A DNA stretch of 64,000 nt from Chryseobacterium tagetis. GTDB lineage: Bacteria > Bacteroidota > Bacteroidia > Flavobacteriales > Weeksellaceae. Below, piece after piece: positions 15,503-25,300 of the stretch (the first letter of the stretch is position 1; every line of letters begins with the position of its first letter). Location of the stretch: the NCBI RefSeq assembly GCF_016735585.2, contig NZ_JAERSE020000004.1, positions 310,001 through 374,000 of the forward strand. The letters are read 5' to 3'. The position numbers and the translations under genes are program-made. The notes below the pieces were generated by a model. That model saw nothing but the letters and a program-made list of their open reading frames with translations. It was not told the origin of the DNA and searched no databases.

Positions 15503-15767
15503 TATAGGTTTATTCATCATCATTTCATTTATGATTTTGTAAAGCAAACAGTGTTTTTTTGTATGCATTTATTGCTGAAAGAAAAATTCAAAGCATTTTA
15601 TTTTATAGTTTCGTTTCTATTAGAAAAATAAATAAGGGCAGGATAACCTTACTCTCGTCTTCTATTAATTAGTTTTTAATTTTTTGAGATTTTTAGCGCG
15701 TTAATGATCGAAAATTATACCATTACTAAATCTGATACACGACCAGTAGATAGGTAACCATTATTTA

Positions 15768-16226
15768 CTATTTTCTAATTGAAGTTATCTTATAAGAAGA
15801 ATCTCCTTTTATTTGATAGAGTTCTTTTGAATGTAAGCTACCATCAATATTATGAAACTCAAAATATCCAGTCTTTAGTTTACTTTGATAACATTTTTGT
15901 GGATTGGAAGATTTTTTAAACCTATATAATCCTTTAGAAAAAAGTTTATGTGTCTTTTTTTCTTCCACTATTTCAGTACCATAAAAATAATTATTTTTTG
16001 AACTATCTATTATTATAAAGACATCAAAATGATCATCATAAATATCGTTGTCTTTTTCTTTATAGACGTAAATTGTATCTATAAACTGATCTGCTTTAAA
16101 TTTTCCATCTGCTTTAATAAAGCCATTTTTATCATAAATACTATAAGACATATCGCTTTCTTTTATACAGGATTTCATTAGAAAAATAGAAAATATTAAT
16201 AATAAAAAACGTGTTTGACAATTCAT
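15768..16226 (-). CDS. Predicted lipoprotein, paralogue of the neighbouring gene
   Basis: 152 residues starting with a short lipoprotein signal (MNCQTRFLLLIFSIFLMKSC), with Cys20 as the likely lipidated residue. The longer frame to 16262 would place 12 unlikely residues before the signal and overlap the upstream gene, so MNCQ is preferred. The mature part shares a pattern with the neighbour at 16228-16734: an opening IYDKNG turn, the motif NYFYGTE, a basic strand before it ends, and a late strand-rich tail. The one-base gap to the neighbour implies cotranscription. The function is unknown; the turn pattern recalls antitoxin YwqK/MORN-like repeats only weakly. Confidence 0.7.
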   Translation of the reverse strand: MNCQTRFLLLIFSIFLMKSCIKESDMSYSIYDKNGFIKADGKFKADQFIDTIYVYKEKDNDIYDDHFDVFIIIDSSKNNYFYGTEIVEEKKTHKLFSKGLYRFKKSSNPQKCYQSKLKTGYFEFHNIDGSLHSKELYQIKGDSSYKITSIRK

Positions 16227-16227
16227 T

Positions 16228-16734
16228 CTATAGCGTAATTTTAGTGTTATATACAGTGTCATTTATTATTATATACTCATCTTTCCCAATAATATTACAA
16301 TTCAAGTCATAAGTGTTGTGAATTCCATATGGTTGGCTACTTGATAATGCTTTTCTAAAGTCTGAATTTCTTTTATATCTAAACGTTCCCATAAGTTTAG
16401 CATTTTTCTTAAAAATAATATATTCTGTTCCATAAAAATATGGTCCTCTCAAGCTATCAATATTAATAGAATCTACAAAAGGTAAATTATGATTTTTACT
16501 ATAAACAATACTACTCGTAAAATAGTCTTTGCGAAAATGTAAATTCACGGCAGCTTTTTCGCCTTTATCAAAAAAAGTAATTTTAGTGTCATCTGCAGTT
16601 TTATCTAAAATATAATTAAGCTTTCCATTTGGATAATATATTTTTTTTGGTATTTCCTTTTTACAGCTTAATAAGAAAATAAAACTAAATAAAATAATAT
16701 ATCGCAGAGTAATTTTATTTTTAATATTACGCAT
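16228..16734 (-). CDS. Predicted lipoprotein, first gene of a paralogous pair
   Basis: 168 residues with a lipoprotein signal (basic MRNIKNKITLRY, hydrophobic core, lipobox LLSC) followed by KKEIPKKIYYPNGKLNY. The frame opens upstream to 16806, but the added 24 residues precede the signal peptide and overlap a hairpin, so the ATG at 16734 is chosen. It shares PYFYGTE, an adjacent FRYKR basic strand and a similar C-terminal layout with the downstream gene, so the pair arose by duplication. It sits in a low-GC accessory-looking stretch beside tRNA-Ser. No function can be given. Confidence 0.65.
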   Translation of the reverse strand: MRNIKNKITLRYIILFSFIFLLSCKKEIPKKIYYPNGKLNYILDKTADDTKITFFDKGEKAAVNLHFRKDYFTSSIVYSKNHNLPFVDSINIDSLRGPYFYGTEYIIFKKNAKLMGTFRYKRNSDFRKALSSSQPYGIHNTYDLNCNIIGKDEYIIINDTVYNTKITL

Positions 16735-16768
16735 TTTAATAATTATTAGAGTGCTTATTCTCAGAACC

Positions 16769-16787
16769 GTGCATAAGAAGTATGCAC
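16769..16787. repeat. Hairpin upstream of the lipoprotein pair
   Basis: GTGCATA / TATGCAC form a perfect 7-bp stem around AGAAG. On the minus strand it is followed by ACGGTTCTGAG, wording that recalls the 3' strand of group II intron domain V, but the matching 5' strand (GAGCCGT) is absent. Confidence 0.4.
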
Positions 16788-17012
16788 CCGTGTAGAGTTT
16801 TTTCATCCCAAGTTTATTTTAGTTTATTGTTATTAATTCTTTAAAACGTTGCAAAAATATTGTTTTTAGTTCACAGAGATTAGATTTATAATAAAATATT
16901 TGTGAATATTCGTATTCCATCATCCTTTTTATTCTTAATCCTATGAAGCAAAGGTAGGGCTGCAATACGACAAAGTGTGTCGTCTCTTATTTTGGGACCC
17001 TGGATATTATTC

Positions 17013-17337
17013 AAGCTGGTCAGAAAACTAGCTATAAGCGGTACTGAAGTGGTTGTAACCTCTTATAAAATGCCTGAAGCTGGTTGGTAAAGTATCTAAA
17101 GGCGGTTATGAACTGCCTGGAAGAGGTTATGAAAAGGGGGTGCGCCAGTTCGGAACCTCTTTTAGGGGCTTAGGAACCGGATATACCCACTTAGAGAAGT
17201 CCCTGTCACCACTTCACCAACCTATTGCAGCCACTTCAGGACCGGCTGAGGGGTGGTTCCGGACCGGGTAAAAGGGGTTCGGAACCGGCTGTAACCACTT
17301 CATCAACCGGTTGCAGGAACTTCAAAACAATCTGCCC
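17013..17337. repeat. Degenerate 22-nt tandem repeat array
   Basis: From 17077 the sequence divides into twelve consecutive units of 21-22 nt: 17077, 17099, 17121, 17142, 17164, 17186, 17208, 17230, 17252, 17274, 17295 and 17316. Each has the core (G/A)(C/G)TT, 2-4 variable bases, then (G/C)(A/G)AC(C) and often GG; the clearest is GGTTCGGAACCGG in the tenth unit. Two further, less regular units precede them (17013, 17047). The core is itself near-palindromic. The stretch is visibly richer in G and C than the A/T-rich flanks and contains no open reading frame. The unit length is not a multiple of three. The rest of the gap from 16807 to 17560 shows only a small palindrome (ACGACA / TGTCGT near 16968-16984). 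Confidence 0.6.
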
Positions 17338-17560
17338 CCACTCACCTGTTCAGTGAATGTTACACCACAACTGGTATTCCCGGTAATCGTAGAAAAACTC
17401 CTGGATTCAGATTTACATGGACTTATTTTTTTTCAAAGTAAAACCTAATCGATCGTTCCTAAAATCTTCCTAAATCTCTTATTTAATTTGTCCTGTTTTT
17501 CAATAGCATTGAAAGTATTTATATACATCAACAATCAACAGAACCTTTAAATTCGTGATT

Positions 17561-18352
17561 ATGAAGAGAGCATTATGTTTATTATTTCCCCTTTTATTTT
17601 TAAATAGTCTTTTGCAGGCACAGATAAGCCCGCCCGGTTTGGGAGATGCCAATACTGCTTTTTGGGGCGCTTTCGGAATAAAACAAAAGCTGGATTCTTT
17701 GGGTAAGAAAGAGGCGCTCAGTTATGTAGCGATTGGCCGTAAAAGCAGCCCGGACAATGAAACATTGTTTTCAAAACAGGCTATTTTTGTTGTAAATCAT
17801 GAGGTTTACCATTCTTTTTCACCTCATCAGCAATACAGCTACGCCATTAGCTACCGAAGACAGCCCGAATATCAGAGTTCAGAGCCTTATGATAAGGAAG
17901 CTACGGAACAGGAGTTAAGAGTATATGGAAGATATGCCTATACTTTTAATTTAGGGGAAAGATTAAAGTTTAAAAATACCATCCGGCAGGAATTCAGGAA
18001 ATTTTTTGACGCTGATTTTAATAGAACTGAAGAGGATTTTCAGCTGAGAACACGTCTTAAAAGTCAACTGACCTATACTGTATCCCGAAAAAGCAACCAG
18101 AAAATTCTAGTGAGCATGGAGGAATTATTTTCAATAAGCCACATGAATGAACCTGAACATTCATGGAATCATTTTGGATACCGGGAAATGCGTATTGCGG
18201 CTTATTATGTATTTGCTATCCCCCATTCTCCTTTTACAATGGATATAGGATATATGGATGACCTGATCAGGGACAGCAGAAGCCTCCACAAAGGCGGCGT
18301 TCATTATCTTGCCGCAGATCTTATCTGGAATATTCCTTATCAGCGTAAGTAA
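17561..18352 (+). CDS. DUF2490 family outer-membrane-like protein
   Basis: 263 residues with a signal peptide (MKRALCLLFPLLFLNSLLQA), then the features of DUF2490: W34-type aromatic opening FWGAFGIKQKL, alternating amphipathic strands (YSYAISYRRQPEY, LRVYGRYAYTF), the basic RLKFKNTIRQEFRKF block with RTRLKSQLTYT, and a terminal strand. Such proteins are predicted small beta-barrels of unknown role. A GTG at 17555 is in frame, but the ATG at 17561 directly precedes the signal peptide and is preferred. It stands alone, downstream of the repeat array. Confidence 0.8.
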   Translation: MKRALCLLFPLLFLNSLLQAQISPPGLGDANTAFWGAFGIKQKLDSLGKKEALSYVAIGRKSSPDNETLFSKQAIFVVNHEVYHSFSPHQQYSYAISYRRQPEYQSSEPYDKEATEQELRVYGRYAYTFNLGERLKFKNTIRQEFRKFFDADFNRTEEDFQLRTRLKSQLTYTVSRKSNQKILVSMEELFSISHMNEPEHSWNHFGYREMRIAAYYVFAIPHSPFTMDIGYMDDLIRDSRSLHKGGVHYLAADLIWNIPYQRK

Positions 18353-18354
18353 TA

Positions 18355-18394
18355 AAAAAACCTCCCGGTCAACTATGATCAGGAGGTTTTGTTT
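18355..18394. terminator. Bidirectional terminator between convergent genes
   Basis: AAAACCTCC (18357-18365) pairs with GGAGGTTTT (18382-18390) around a 16-nt loop. A and T runs on the two sides allow it to serve the DUF2490 gene and the minus-strand gene at 18443. Confidence 0.7.
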
Positions 18395-18442
18395 GAAAAA
18401 TTTCAAACTACAATTTAGTTATATGAATGTTTGGTTTAAAAA

Positions 18443-19138
18443 TTAATTGCAGATCATTAAAAACTGCTCGTTCATCTGTACTTTAAATTTGGCTTCTGAT
18501 TTTAATTTTGAGTACATCATGTGTTCGAAAGCGTGTACTTCTTTTAATTTTTGGTCTATAAATTCTGCGATCTGCACGACAGAAAAAATGAAATCTCTAT
18601 ATACCGCAATATCAACAGTCTTTCCGAAAACAGGAAGATAGGCTTTAAGGAAAGGGATGGTGGATTGATGTTGGTTATAGTTTACACACAATCCGGCTCC
18701 ATCTCTAAACGTAATGACTTCTTTATCATTAATAAAATCAAAAACGGATGTATTGTCTTGGGTAGTATTTTGGGCAATATGTCTGTTGATCTTGTCTAAA
18801 ATATGCTGTGCATATTCCATCATGGTGATGGTTTTCCATTCAAAAAGGTGATTCATTCCTTTCGAAATGTGTTTGTTGTTTTGATCGCAGCTGGTGCAAA
18901 ATGAAATTCCTATTTTTTCATAATACGGGAAAAAGCAGTCTTTGATCTGAACAGATGCATCTGCCTGAAGCCTGTCTTTAGCAAAATTGTAATATACATA
19001 CGGACTGTACAAATTTGCCAAGTGCTTCAAATAATCAACCTCGGATGTGTTATGGTATTCTTCAAACCATTTTTCAAGGTTGTTGTAATAATTATTTTCA
19101 AATTCTTTATAAGTAAGATAAAACGGCAGTTCCATAGC
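18443..19138 (-). CDS. Hypothetical protein, no recognised domain
   Basis: 231 residues, soluble, rich in Tyr, Asn and Phe, without signal peptide or membrane segments. A CTSCDQNNKHISKGMNH segment near residue 85 (two Cys and two His) could bind metal, but this is only a spacing observation. The frame opens to 19159, yet a TAGTTTTG promoter box at 19157-19164 (minus strand) would put the transcript start near 19150, so the second ATG (MELPFYL at 19138) is preferred. It lies between a DUF2490 gene and an M20 peptidase and shares no operon with either. I cannot suggest a function. Confidence 0.65.
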   Translation of the reverse strand, partial: AMELPFYLTYKEFENNYYNNLEKWFEEYHNTSEVDYLKHLANLYSPYVYYNFAKDRLQADASVQIKDCFFPYYEKIGISFCTSCDQNNKHISKGMNHLFEWKTITMMEYAQHILDKINRHIAQNTTQDNTSVFDFINDKEVITFRDGAGLCVNYNQHQSTIPFLKAYLPVFGKTVDIAVYRDFIFSVVQIAEFIDQKLKEVHAFEHMMYSKLKSEAKFKVQMNEQFLMICN

Positions 19139-19156
19139 TTTGTAATTTTGATATGA

Positions 19157-19164
19157 CAAAACTA
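19157..19164 (-). promoter_or_regulatory. -7 box of the hypothetical gene at 18443
   Basis: The minus strand reads TAGTTTTG, a TAnnTTTG match. It overlaps the first possible ATG at 19159 and so supports the internal start at 19138. Confidence 0.45.
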
Positions 19165-19225
19165 TTCCGCTTATGCGACAAAACTTGACGTATTAAAATG
19201 CACCTAAAAAAATAGTTGAGAATTT

Positions 19226-20758
19226 TTATTTGTCATAGTTTTTCATAATGAATTCAAAGTAATGAATCATTCTAAGGTAGTTCTCGATACTGATATATTC
19301 GTTGGTGCTGTGAATACTTTGCTGTTCAAAACTGTTGATCTTAATAGGCATAAATCTGTAAATATGATCACTCACGATCTGATATTTATAAGCATCCGTT
19401 CCTCCCACTGTAAGGTAAGGAGTCACTACAGCTTCAGGATAAATCTGTTGTATTCCCTGTTGAATCATTTTATAAGCACGAGTATTCGTAGATGAAACTG
19501 CAGACGCTTCACGGCTATTGTCGATTTCTTCTACCTCCACATCAAAGCCTTCTGTAGCTTTCGCAATATGTTCTTTGACCTCTTTTATAGTATTACCGGG
19601 AAGTAATCTGAAGTTGACCACAAATTCCACTTCAGGGGAAAGAACATTGGTTCCGTCACTGCCTTTCATCATGGTAAGTGCTGTAGTCGTTCTCACCAAA
19701 GCGTTGGTTGTGTTATTTTTGGTGAGTTGAGAAAGCAATACAGGTTTAAGCAGCCATGTATTTGCAATGGCCATTCTGTTCACAAAAGACATTCCTCCTC
19801 CTACATTATTAAAAAATTCCTGCATAGAAGGGGTTATCATAGGTTTCATCTGATCTTTTTCAAGCCGCTGCATAATAACTGCTGCTTTACCAATGGCACT
19901 TTCAGTGGGTGGCATAGAAGAATGACCGCCCAGTCCTTTTACTTTTATTTTGGCTGAAAGAAATCCTTTTTCGGCACAACCGACAACGGCAACATCATTA
20001 TTAATTCCGGCCACATTTCCTTTTTCTAAAATCAGCCCACCTTCGTCATATACGGCATCAAATTTTAGCCCCAGTTTTTTAAAGTGTTCAGCAATCTGGG
20101 TGGCCCCTTTTTTCCCTCCTACTTCTTCATCAAATCCAAAAGCCAGATAAATATCGCGTTCCGGAATAATTTTACTTTCAATGATCATATTTGCTGATTC
20201 CATTAAAGAGAAAAGCATTCCTTTCATATCTATCGTTCCTCTTCCATAGATCTTACCATTTGCGACGGCTCCTGAAAACGGACCATATTCCCAGTCTTTT
20301 GCTACTCTTGAAACGCTTGGCGTCGGTTTATCATTTGGCTGGTTTATATTTTCATTTTTATTGAGCACGTCTGCATCGCCCGGCGGAACAACATCAATAT
20401 GGGATAAAAACAATATAGGAGCTAAAGAACTGTTTTTTCCTTTTATTTTAAATACTAAAGCATAGGTATTGATTTCATAGTTTTCGGTATTTTGATAGAC
20501 CAAAGGATAAGATTCTTTTAAATAGGTCTTAAATTTTTCAAACGGAGCATAATCAAAATCACCCAATTCACCTGTAGAAACTGTAGGTATTTTTATTCCT
20601 CCGGATAACCGCTGAACTGCAGCATCATTACGAACAACATCCCAGGGTTTTCCGGCAGAAGCTTCGTTCTTTTTGAATGGATAAGTGAGGGTCCTTATGA
20701 TTAGAAAAATAAGTAAGACTACAATTGCAGCTAAGAATAGTAATAGTATTTTTTTCAT
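19226..20758 (-). CDS. M20 family metallopeptidase (carboxypeptidase S/PM20D1-like)
   Basis: A 510-residue zinc-dependent peptidase with an N-terminal membrane anchor or signal (about residues 4-23). M20 landmarks are FLSHIDVVPPGD (metal ligand His and Asp), YGRGTIDMKGM (bridging Asp), FGFDEEVGG (catalytic and metal Glu) and the dimerisation-domain GLGGHSSMPP. The long insert between the first two motifs fits the carboxypeptidase S branch rather than cytosolic dipeptidases. The frame extends to 20809, but MKKILLL at 20758 begins the signal/anchor and is the natural start. It probably acts in the periplasm on small peptides or N-acyl amino acids. Confidence 0.88.
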   Translation of the reverse strand: MKKILLLFLAAIVVLLIFLIIRTLTYPFKKNEASAGKPWDVVRNDAAVQRLSGGIKIPTVSTGELGDFDYAPFEKFKTYLKESYPLVYQNTENYEINTYALVFKIKGKNSSLAPILFLSHIDVVPPGDADVLNKNENINQPNDKPTPSVSRVAKDWEYGPFSGAVANGKIYGRGTIDMKGMLFSLMESANMIIESKIIPERDIYLAFGFDEEVGGKKGATQIAEHFKKLGLKFDAVYDEGGLILEKGNVAGINNDVAVVGCAEKGFLSAKIKVKGLGGHSSMPPTESAIGKAAVIMQRLEKDQMKPMITPSMQEFFNNVGGGMSFVNRMAIANTWLLKPVLLSQLTKNNTTNALVRTTTALTMMKGSDGTNVLSPEVEFVVNFRLLPGNTIKEVKEHIAKATEGFDVEVEEIDNSREASAVSSTNTRAYKMIQQGIQQIYPEAVVTPYLTVGGTDAYKYQIVSDHIYRFMPIKINSFEQQSIHSTNEYISIENYLRMIHYFEFIMKNYDK

Positions 20759-20892
20759 GATAATCGGTTTGGTACCTAAATATACAAAACCCTTTCTATA
20801 ATTCACCAATATGAATGTCTCAAAATAATATTAATTTTCAGCAACTTATATTAATTTCAGAATCACCTTCCTGTTTTATGATCTGTATTACA

Positions 20893-20922
20893 ACAAAAAG
20901 AGACCGCCAAATTGACGGTCTC
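20893..20922 (-). terminator. Terminator of the RND efflux operon
   Basis: GAGACCG / CGGTCTC arms (20900-20906, 20916-20922) close a 9-nt loop, with a T run on the minus strand. It lies 27 nt after the efflux outer-membrane gene. Confidence 0.75.
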
Positions 20923-20948
20923 CCAAATAAAACATTAAGGATTTACAA

Positions 20949-22391
20949 TCACTTCCAGCCTCCGCCTAAGCTCTTATAAATATCCACAACTGTACTCAGC
21001 TGTTTTTGTTTTGCTTCCACCAGTTCCATTTTAGCATCCAGTGCATCTCTCTGGTTCAGAAGAACTTCCAGATAATCTGCTCTTGAATTTCTAAATAACT
21101 GGTTAGCAATATCTATTGATTTATCCAAAGCCTGTGTTTCTTCAGACTTCAGTTTATAATACTGATCGATGTTTTTCACTTTAGACATTAAGTTTGCAAC
21201 GTCTAAATAGGCATTCAGAATTGTTTTGTCATATTCATACAAAGCCTGGATCTGTCTTGCATCCGCAGTCTGGAAATTGGCTTTGATGGCGCTTTTGTTA
21301 ATGAGCGGTCCTGCCAGTTCACCTGCTAAATTGTAAGCAATAGATTCCGGCATTTTCACCAAGTAAGAAGGTTTAAATGCTTCTAATCCTAATGTCGCAG
21401 AGATTTCCAATGAAGGATAAAATTCTTTTCTTGCTGCTTCTACGTCTAGTTTTGATGACTTTAACTCCAATTCCGCCTGTTTGATATCAGGACGGTTCGC
21501 CAATAATTGAGACGGAATTCCTGTATATACCGTTTGCGGAATTGTGGTCATAAAATCTTCTTTTGTTCTTACAATCGGTTGTGGATAACGACCACACAGC
21601 GCATTAATCTGATTCTCTTTTTCGGTAATTTCCTGACGGATTGTATATTCTGATGCTTTAGATTTTGCAAGCTCGGCTTCAAATTTTTTCACCGCCAATT
21701 CAGTAGTTGCTGCAGCTTCTTTCTGAATTTTTGAGATTTCCAGAGCTTTTTGCTGAAGTTTAATATACTGCTGAATAATATCCAGCTGATTGTCCAAAGC
21801 AAGCAATTCGTAATAGTTATCGGCAACTTCTTCAATCAGGTTCGAAAGAACGAAATTCTTCCCTTCTACTGTCGAAAGATAATGGGCAACCGCAGATTCT
21901 TTCTCTGTTCTTAATTTTTTCCAGATATCGATTTCCCAGTTAGCCATCAAACCGCCCTCGAAATTCCCAAGCGGATCCGGCATTTCTTTTCCGGGTTCGA
22001 TTTCTGTGGTAGCATCCCCCGCTCCTTCACTTGTATAACGTCCAGCTTTCTTCAATCCGGCGCCAACCCCAGCAGTTACTGTAGGAGTTAATCTTCCTTT
22101 TTTCGCTAATACTCCACTTTTTGCAATTTCAATTTCCTGCAAAGTGATCATCAGTTCCTGATTGTTCTTTAATGATGTTTCAATTAAAGCCACTAAGTTC
22201 GGATCAGTGAAGAATTGTCTCCAAGGGGTTGTTCCGATGTTATTACTGGCATCCCCCTGATCTTCCTGATTAAAATTCTGAGGGACATTTTCTTTTACCT
22301 CGTCTTTTATGACAGTCGCCATTGGCGCCTTACAACTTGCTAAAACAAGCGATAAGGCGATGGCTGCTATATATTTATTATAAATCTTCAT
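20949..22391 (-). CDS. RND efflux system outer-membrane lipoprotein (OprM/NodT type)
   Basis: The 480-residue outer-membrane channel of the tripartite pump. It starts with a lipoprotein signal ending in LVLASC and has the two repeated helical-hairpin halves of the TolC fold, with LIETSLKNNQELMITLQEIE and the diagnostic IPSQLLANRPDIKQAELEL near the middle. An in-frame ATG at 22400 adds three residues; MKIYNKY at 22391 begins a regular signal and is preferred. It overlaps the pump gene by 14 nt and is the last gene of the operon. Confidence 0.92.
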   Translation of the reverse strand: MKIYNKYIAAIALSLVLASCKAPMATVIKDEVKENVPQNFNQEDQGDASNNIGTTPWRQFFTDPNLVALIETSLKNNQELMITLQEIEIAKSGVLAKKGRLTPTVTAGVGAGLKKAGRYTSEGAGDATTEIEPGKEMPDPLGNFEGGLMANWEIDIWKKLRTEKESAVAHYLSTVEGKNFVLSNLIEEVADNYYELLALDNQLDIIQQYIKLQQKALEISKIQKEAAATTELAVKKFEAELAKSKASEYTIRQEITEKENQINALCGRYPQPIVRTKEDFMTTIPQTVYTGIPSQLLANRPDIKQAELELKSSKLDVEAARKEFYPSLEISATLGLEAFKPSYLVKMPESIAYNLAGELAGPLINKSAIKANFQTADARQIQALYEYDKTILNAYLDVANLMSKVKNIDQYYKLKSEETQALDKSIDIANQLFRNSRADYLEVLLNQRDALDAKMELVEAKQKQLSTVVDIYKSLGGGWK

Positions 22392-25300
22392 GTTTGTCAT
22401 CGTGTTGATACGGTTCTGTTTGTTCTGTTAAAGGATTTTCTTCTTCATATTTTGACAATCTCGACTTTTCGGCGATCGTTCCGAAGATATAATACAATCC
22501 AGGAATAATCATCAATCCGAAAATAGTTCCGATCAACATTCCTCCTGCTGCTGCTGTACCAATGGTTCGGTTACCAATTGCACCCGGTCCGGTTGCCATT
22601 ACCAAAGGAATCAAACCTGCAATGAATGCAAAAGAGGTCATCAAAATCGGACGGAAACGGATCGCTGCTCCTTCAATCGCCGCCTGAGCGACAGGAATTC
22701 CTTCTTCAGCTTTTTTCTGAACGGCAAATTCCACGATCAATACGGCATTTTTACCCAATAGACCGATCAACATCACCATTGCTACCTGAGCATAAATGTT
22801 GTTTTCTAATCCTAATAATTTCAAACATAGGAATGCTCCGAAAATCCCTGTCGGCAATGATAAGATTACCGGTAACGGAAGAATGAAACTTTCATACTGT
22901 GCCGCAAGAATTAAGTAAACAAATCCTAAACAGACTAAAAATATATATATCGCCTCGTTTCCACGGCTTACTTCATCTTTAGAAATACCTGCCCAGTCAA
23001 TACCGAAACCTCTAGGAAGGGTCTTGTCTGCCACTTCTTTAATCGCTGCAATTGCCTGTCCGGAACTGTATCCCGGTGCAGGAGTTCCACTCACCTCAGA
23101 TGAGTTATACATATTATGTCTCGTGATCTCTGATAAACCGTACACTTTTTCCAAATGCATGAAATCTGAGTAAGGAACCATCTGATCTTTATCGTTTTTA
23201 ACATACAATTTCAATAGATCTGTCGGCAATGCACGATATTGAGGTCCTGCCTGAACAATTACTTTATAAGGTCTGTCGAAACGGATGAAACTCGTCTCGT
23301 AGTTGGAACCGATTAAAGTTGATAAATTGTCCATTGCATTTTCGATCGTTACGCCTTTTTGCTCGGCAAGATCGTTATCTACTCTCAACATATATTGCGG
23401 GAAACTCGCAGAATAGAATGTAAATGCAGAACCCAGTTCAGGACGTTTTTTCAGTTCCTTTACAAAGTCGTTACTTACCTGTTCCATTTTGTGATAATCT
23501 CCACTTCCTGCTTTATCCAGCAAACGAAGCTCAAAACCACCTGCAGCACCATATCCCGGAATTGACGGCGGCTGGAAGAATTCTATGTTCGCACCCGGAA
23601 TATTTTTAGCCTTTTCTTCAAGCTTTTCTATGATTTCCGCGGCAGATTCTTTACGGTCTTCCCAACTTTTTAAGTTGATCAAACAAGTACCTGAGTTGGA
23701 ACCTGTACCTTCTGTCAGGATCTCATAACCTGCCAATGAAGAAACGGATTGTACTCCATCAATACCTTCAGATTCTCTTAATAGTTCTCTGGCAATCTGG
23801 TTAGTTCTTTCCAAGGTTGAACCCGGTGGCGTCTGAATAATCGCGTAGATCATCCCCTGGTCTTCCGCCGGAATAAATCCTGATGGAAGGGAATTACTCA
23901 GGAAGAATGTAGCAGCACAGAAAGCCAATAACAATGGAAGTGTAACCGTTTTTTTCTTCACTGTTTTGTTCAGCATTTTCTCGTATTTCCCAGCTCCTTT
24001 TGTAAATAAACCGTTGAATTTATCTAAGAAAATAGTAATAGGAGTTCTTCTCTTAGGTTTTCCGTGGTTATTTTTTAAGATTAAAGCACATAAAGCCGGA
24101 GTCAATGTCAAAGCTACAACCCCTGAAAGAATAATCGCAGAAGCCATTGTAATAGAGAACTGACGATAGAAAACCCCAACAGGACCAGACATGAACGCAA
24201 TCGGAATGAATACGGATGCCATTACCAAAGTAATTGCGATGATCGCCCCACTGATTTCATGCATCGCTTCTTCTGTTGCCTTTAACGGAGATAAATGTTT
24301 TTCTTCCATCTTGGCATGAACGGCTTCAATAACCACAATCGCGTCATCGACCACAACCCCGATCGCCATTACAAGGGCAAAGAGCGAGATCATGTTTAAT
24401 GTAATTCCAAATGCCGACATGACTGCGAATGTACCTATCAATGAAACGGGAACCGCCAAAGCAGGAATCAATGTTGAACGCCAGTCTCCCAAGAACAGGA
24501 ATACCACGATTGCCACCAAAATAAAGGCTTCAAATAGGGTATGAACTACTTTTTCAATAGATGCATCCAAAAATTTTGATACATCATAACTGATGTCATA
24601 GTGCATTCCTTTCGGGAAGGTTGTTTTCTGCAATTCAGCCATCAAAGATTTTACATTTTTGATAACGTCACTTGCATTGGATCCGTAAGATTGTTTTACA
24701 GTGATCGCTGCAGAAGGTTTACCGTTCAATGTAGAATAAATGTCATACATCGATGAACCGAATTCGATATCTGCAACATCTTTTAATCTGATAAATTCTC
24801 CGCCCGGTTTTGCTTTAAGAATAATATTTCCGTAATCTTTTTCATTGTTAAAACGGCCCGGATATTTTAAAATATATTCAAATGACTGAGATCTTTTACC
24901 GGAACTCTCCCCTGTTTTACCAGGTGATGCTTCTAAACTTTGTTGGTTTAAAGACTCCATTACTTCATCTGCTGAAATACTGTAAGCCGTTAATCTATCT
25001 GGTTTCAGCCAAATACGCATTGCATATTCTCTTGTTCCCAAGATGTCTGCGAAACCAACTCCGCTTACCCTTCTCAATTCAGACATCACGTTGATATCTG
25101 CATAGTTGAAAAGGAATTTCTGGTCAGCTTTCGGATCATCACTATACAGGTTGATATACATCAACATGTTAGGTTCTTCACGAGTGATTTTCACCCCTTC
25201 ACGAACTACCAATGGCGGAAGTTTGTTTACAACCGAAGATACACGGTTTTGTACGTTTACAGCGGCTACGTTAGGATCGGTTCCCAAATCGAAAACCACC

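Noticed and set aside
15374-15631. Plus-strand open frame of 85 codons across tRNA-Ser
   Set aside because: It runs through the tRNA gene and its terminator; the tRNA structure explains the sequence.
17013-17337. CRISPR array
   Set aside because: The repeats are contiguous, only 21-22 nt, and degenerate throughout, with no constant repeat and unique spacer alternation, and no cas gene is in the window.
15368-19200. Integrated genomic island at tRNA-Ser
   Set aside because: I found no integrase and no second copy of the tRNA 3' end as an attachment site; only the accessory look of the interval remains.
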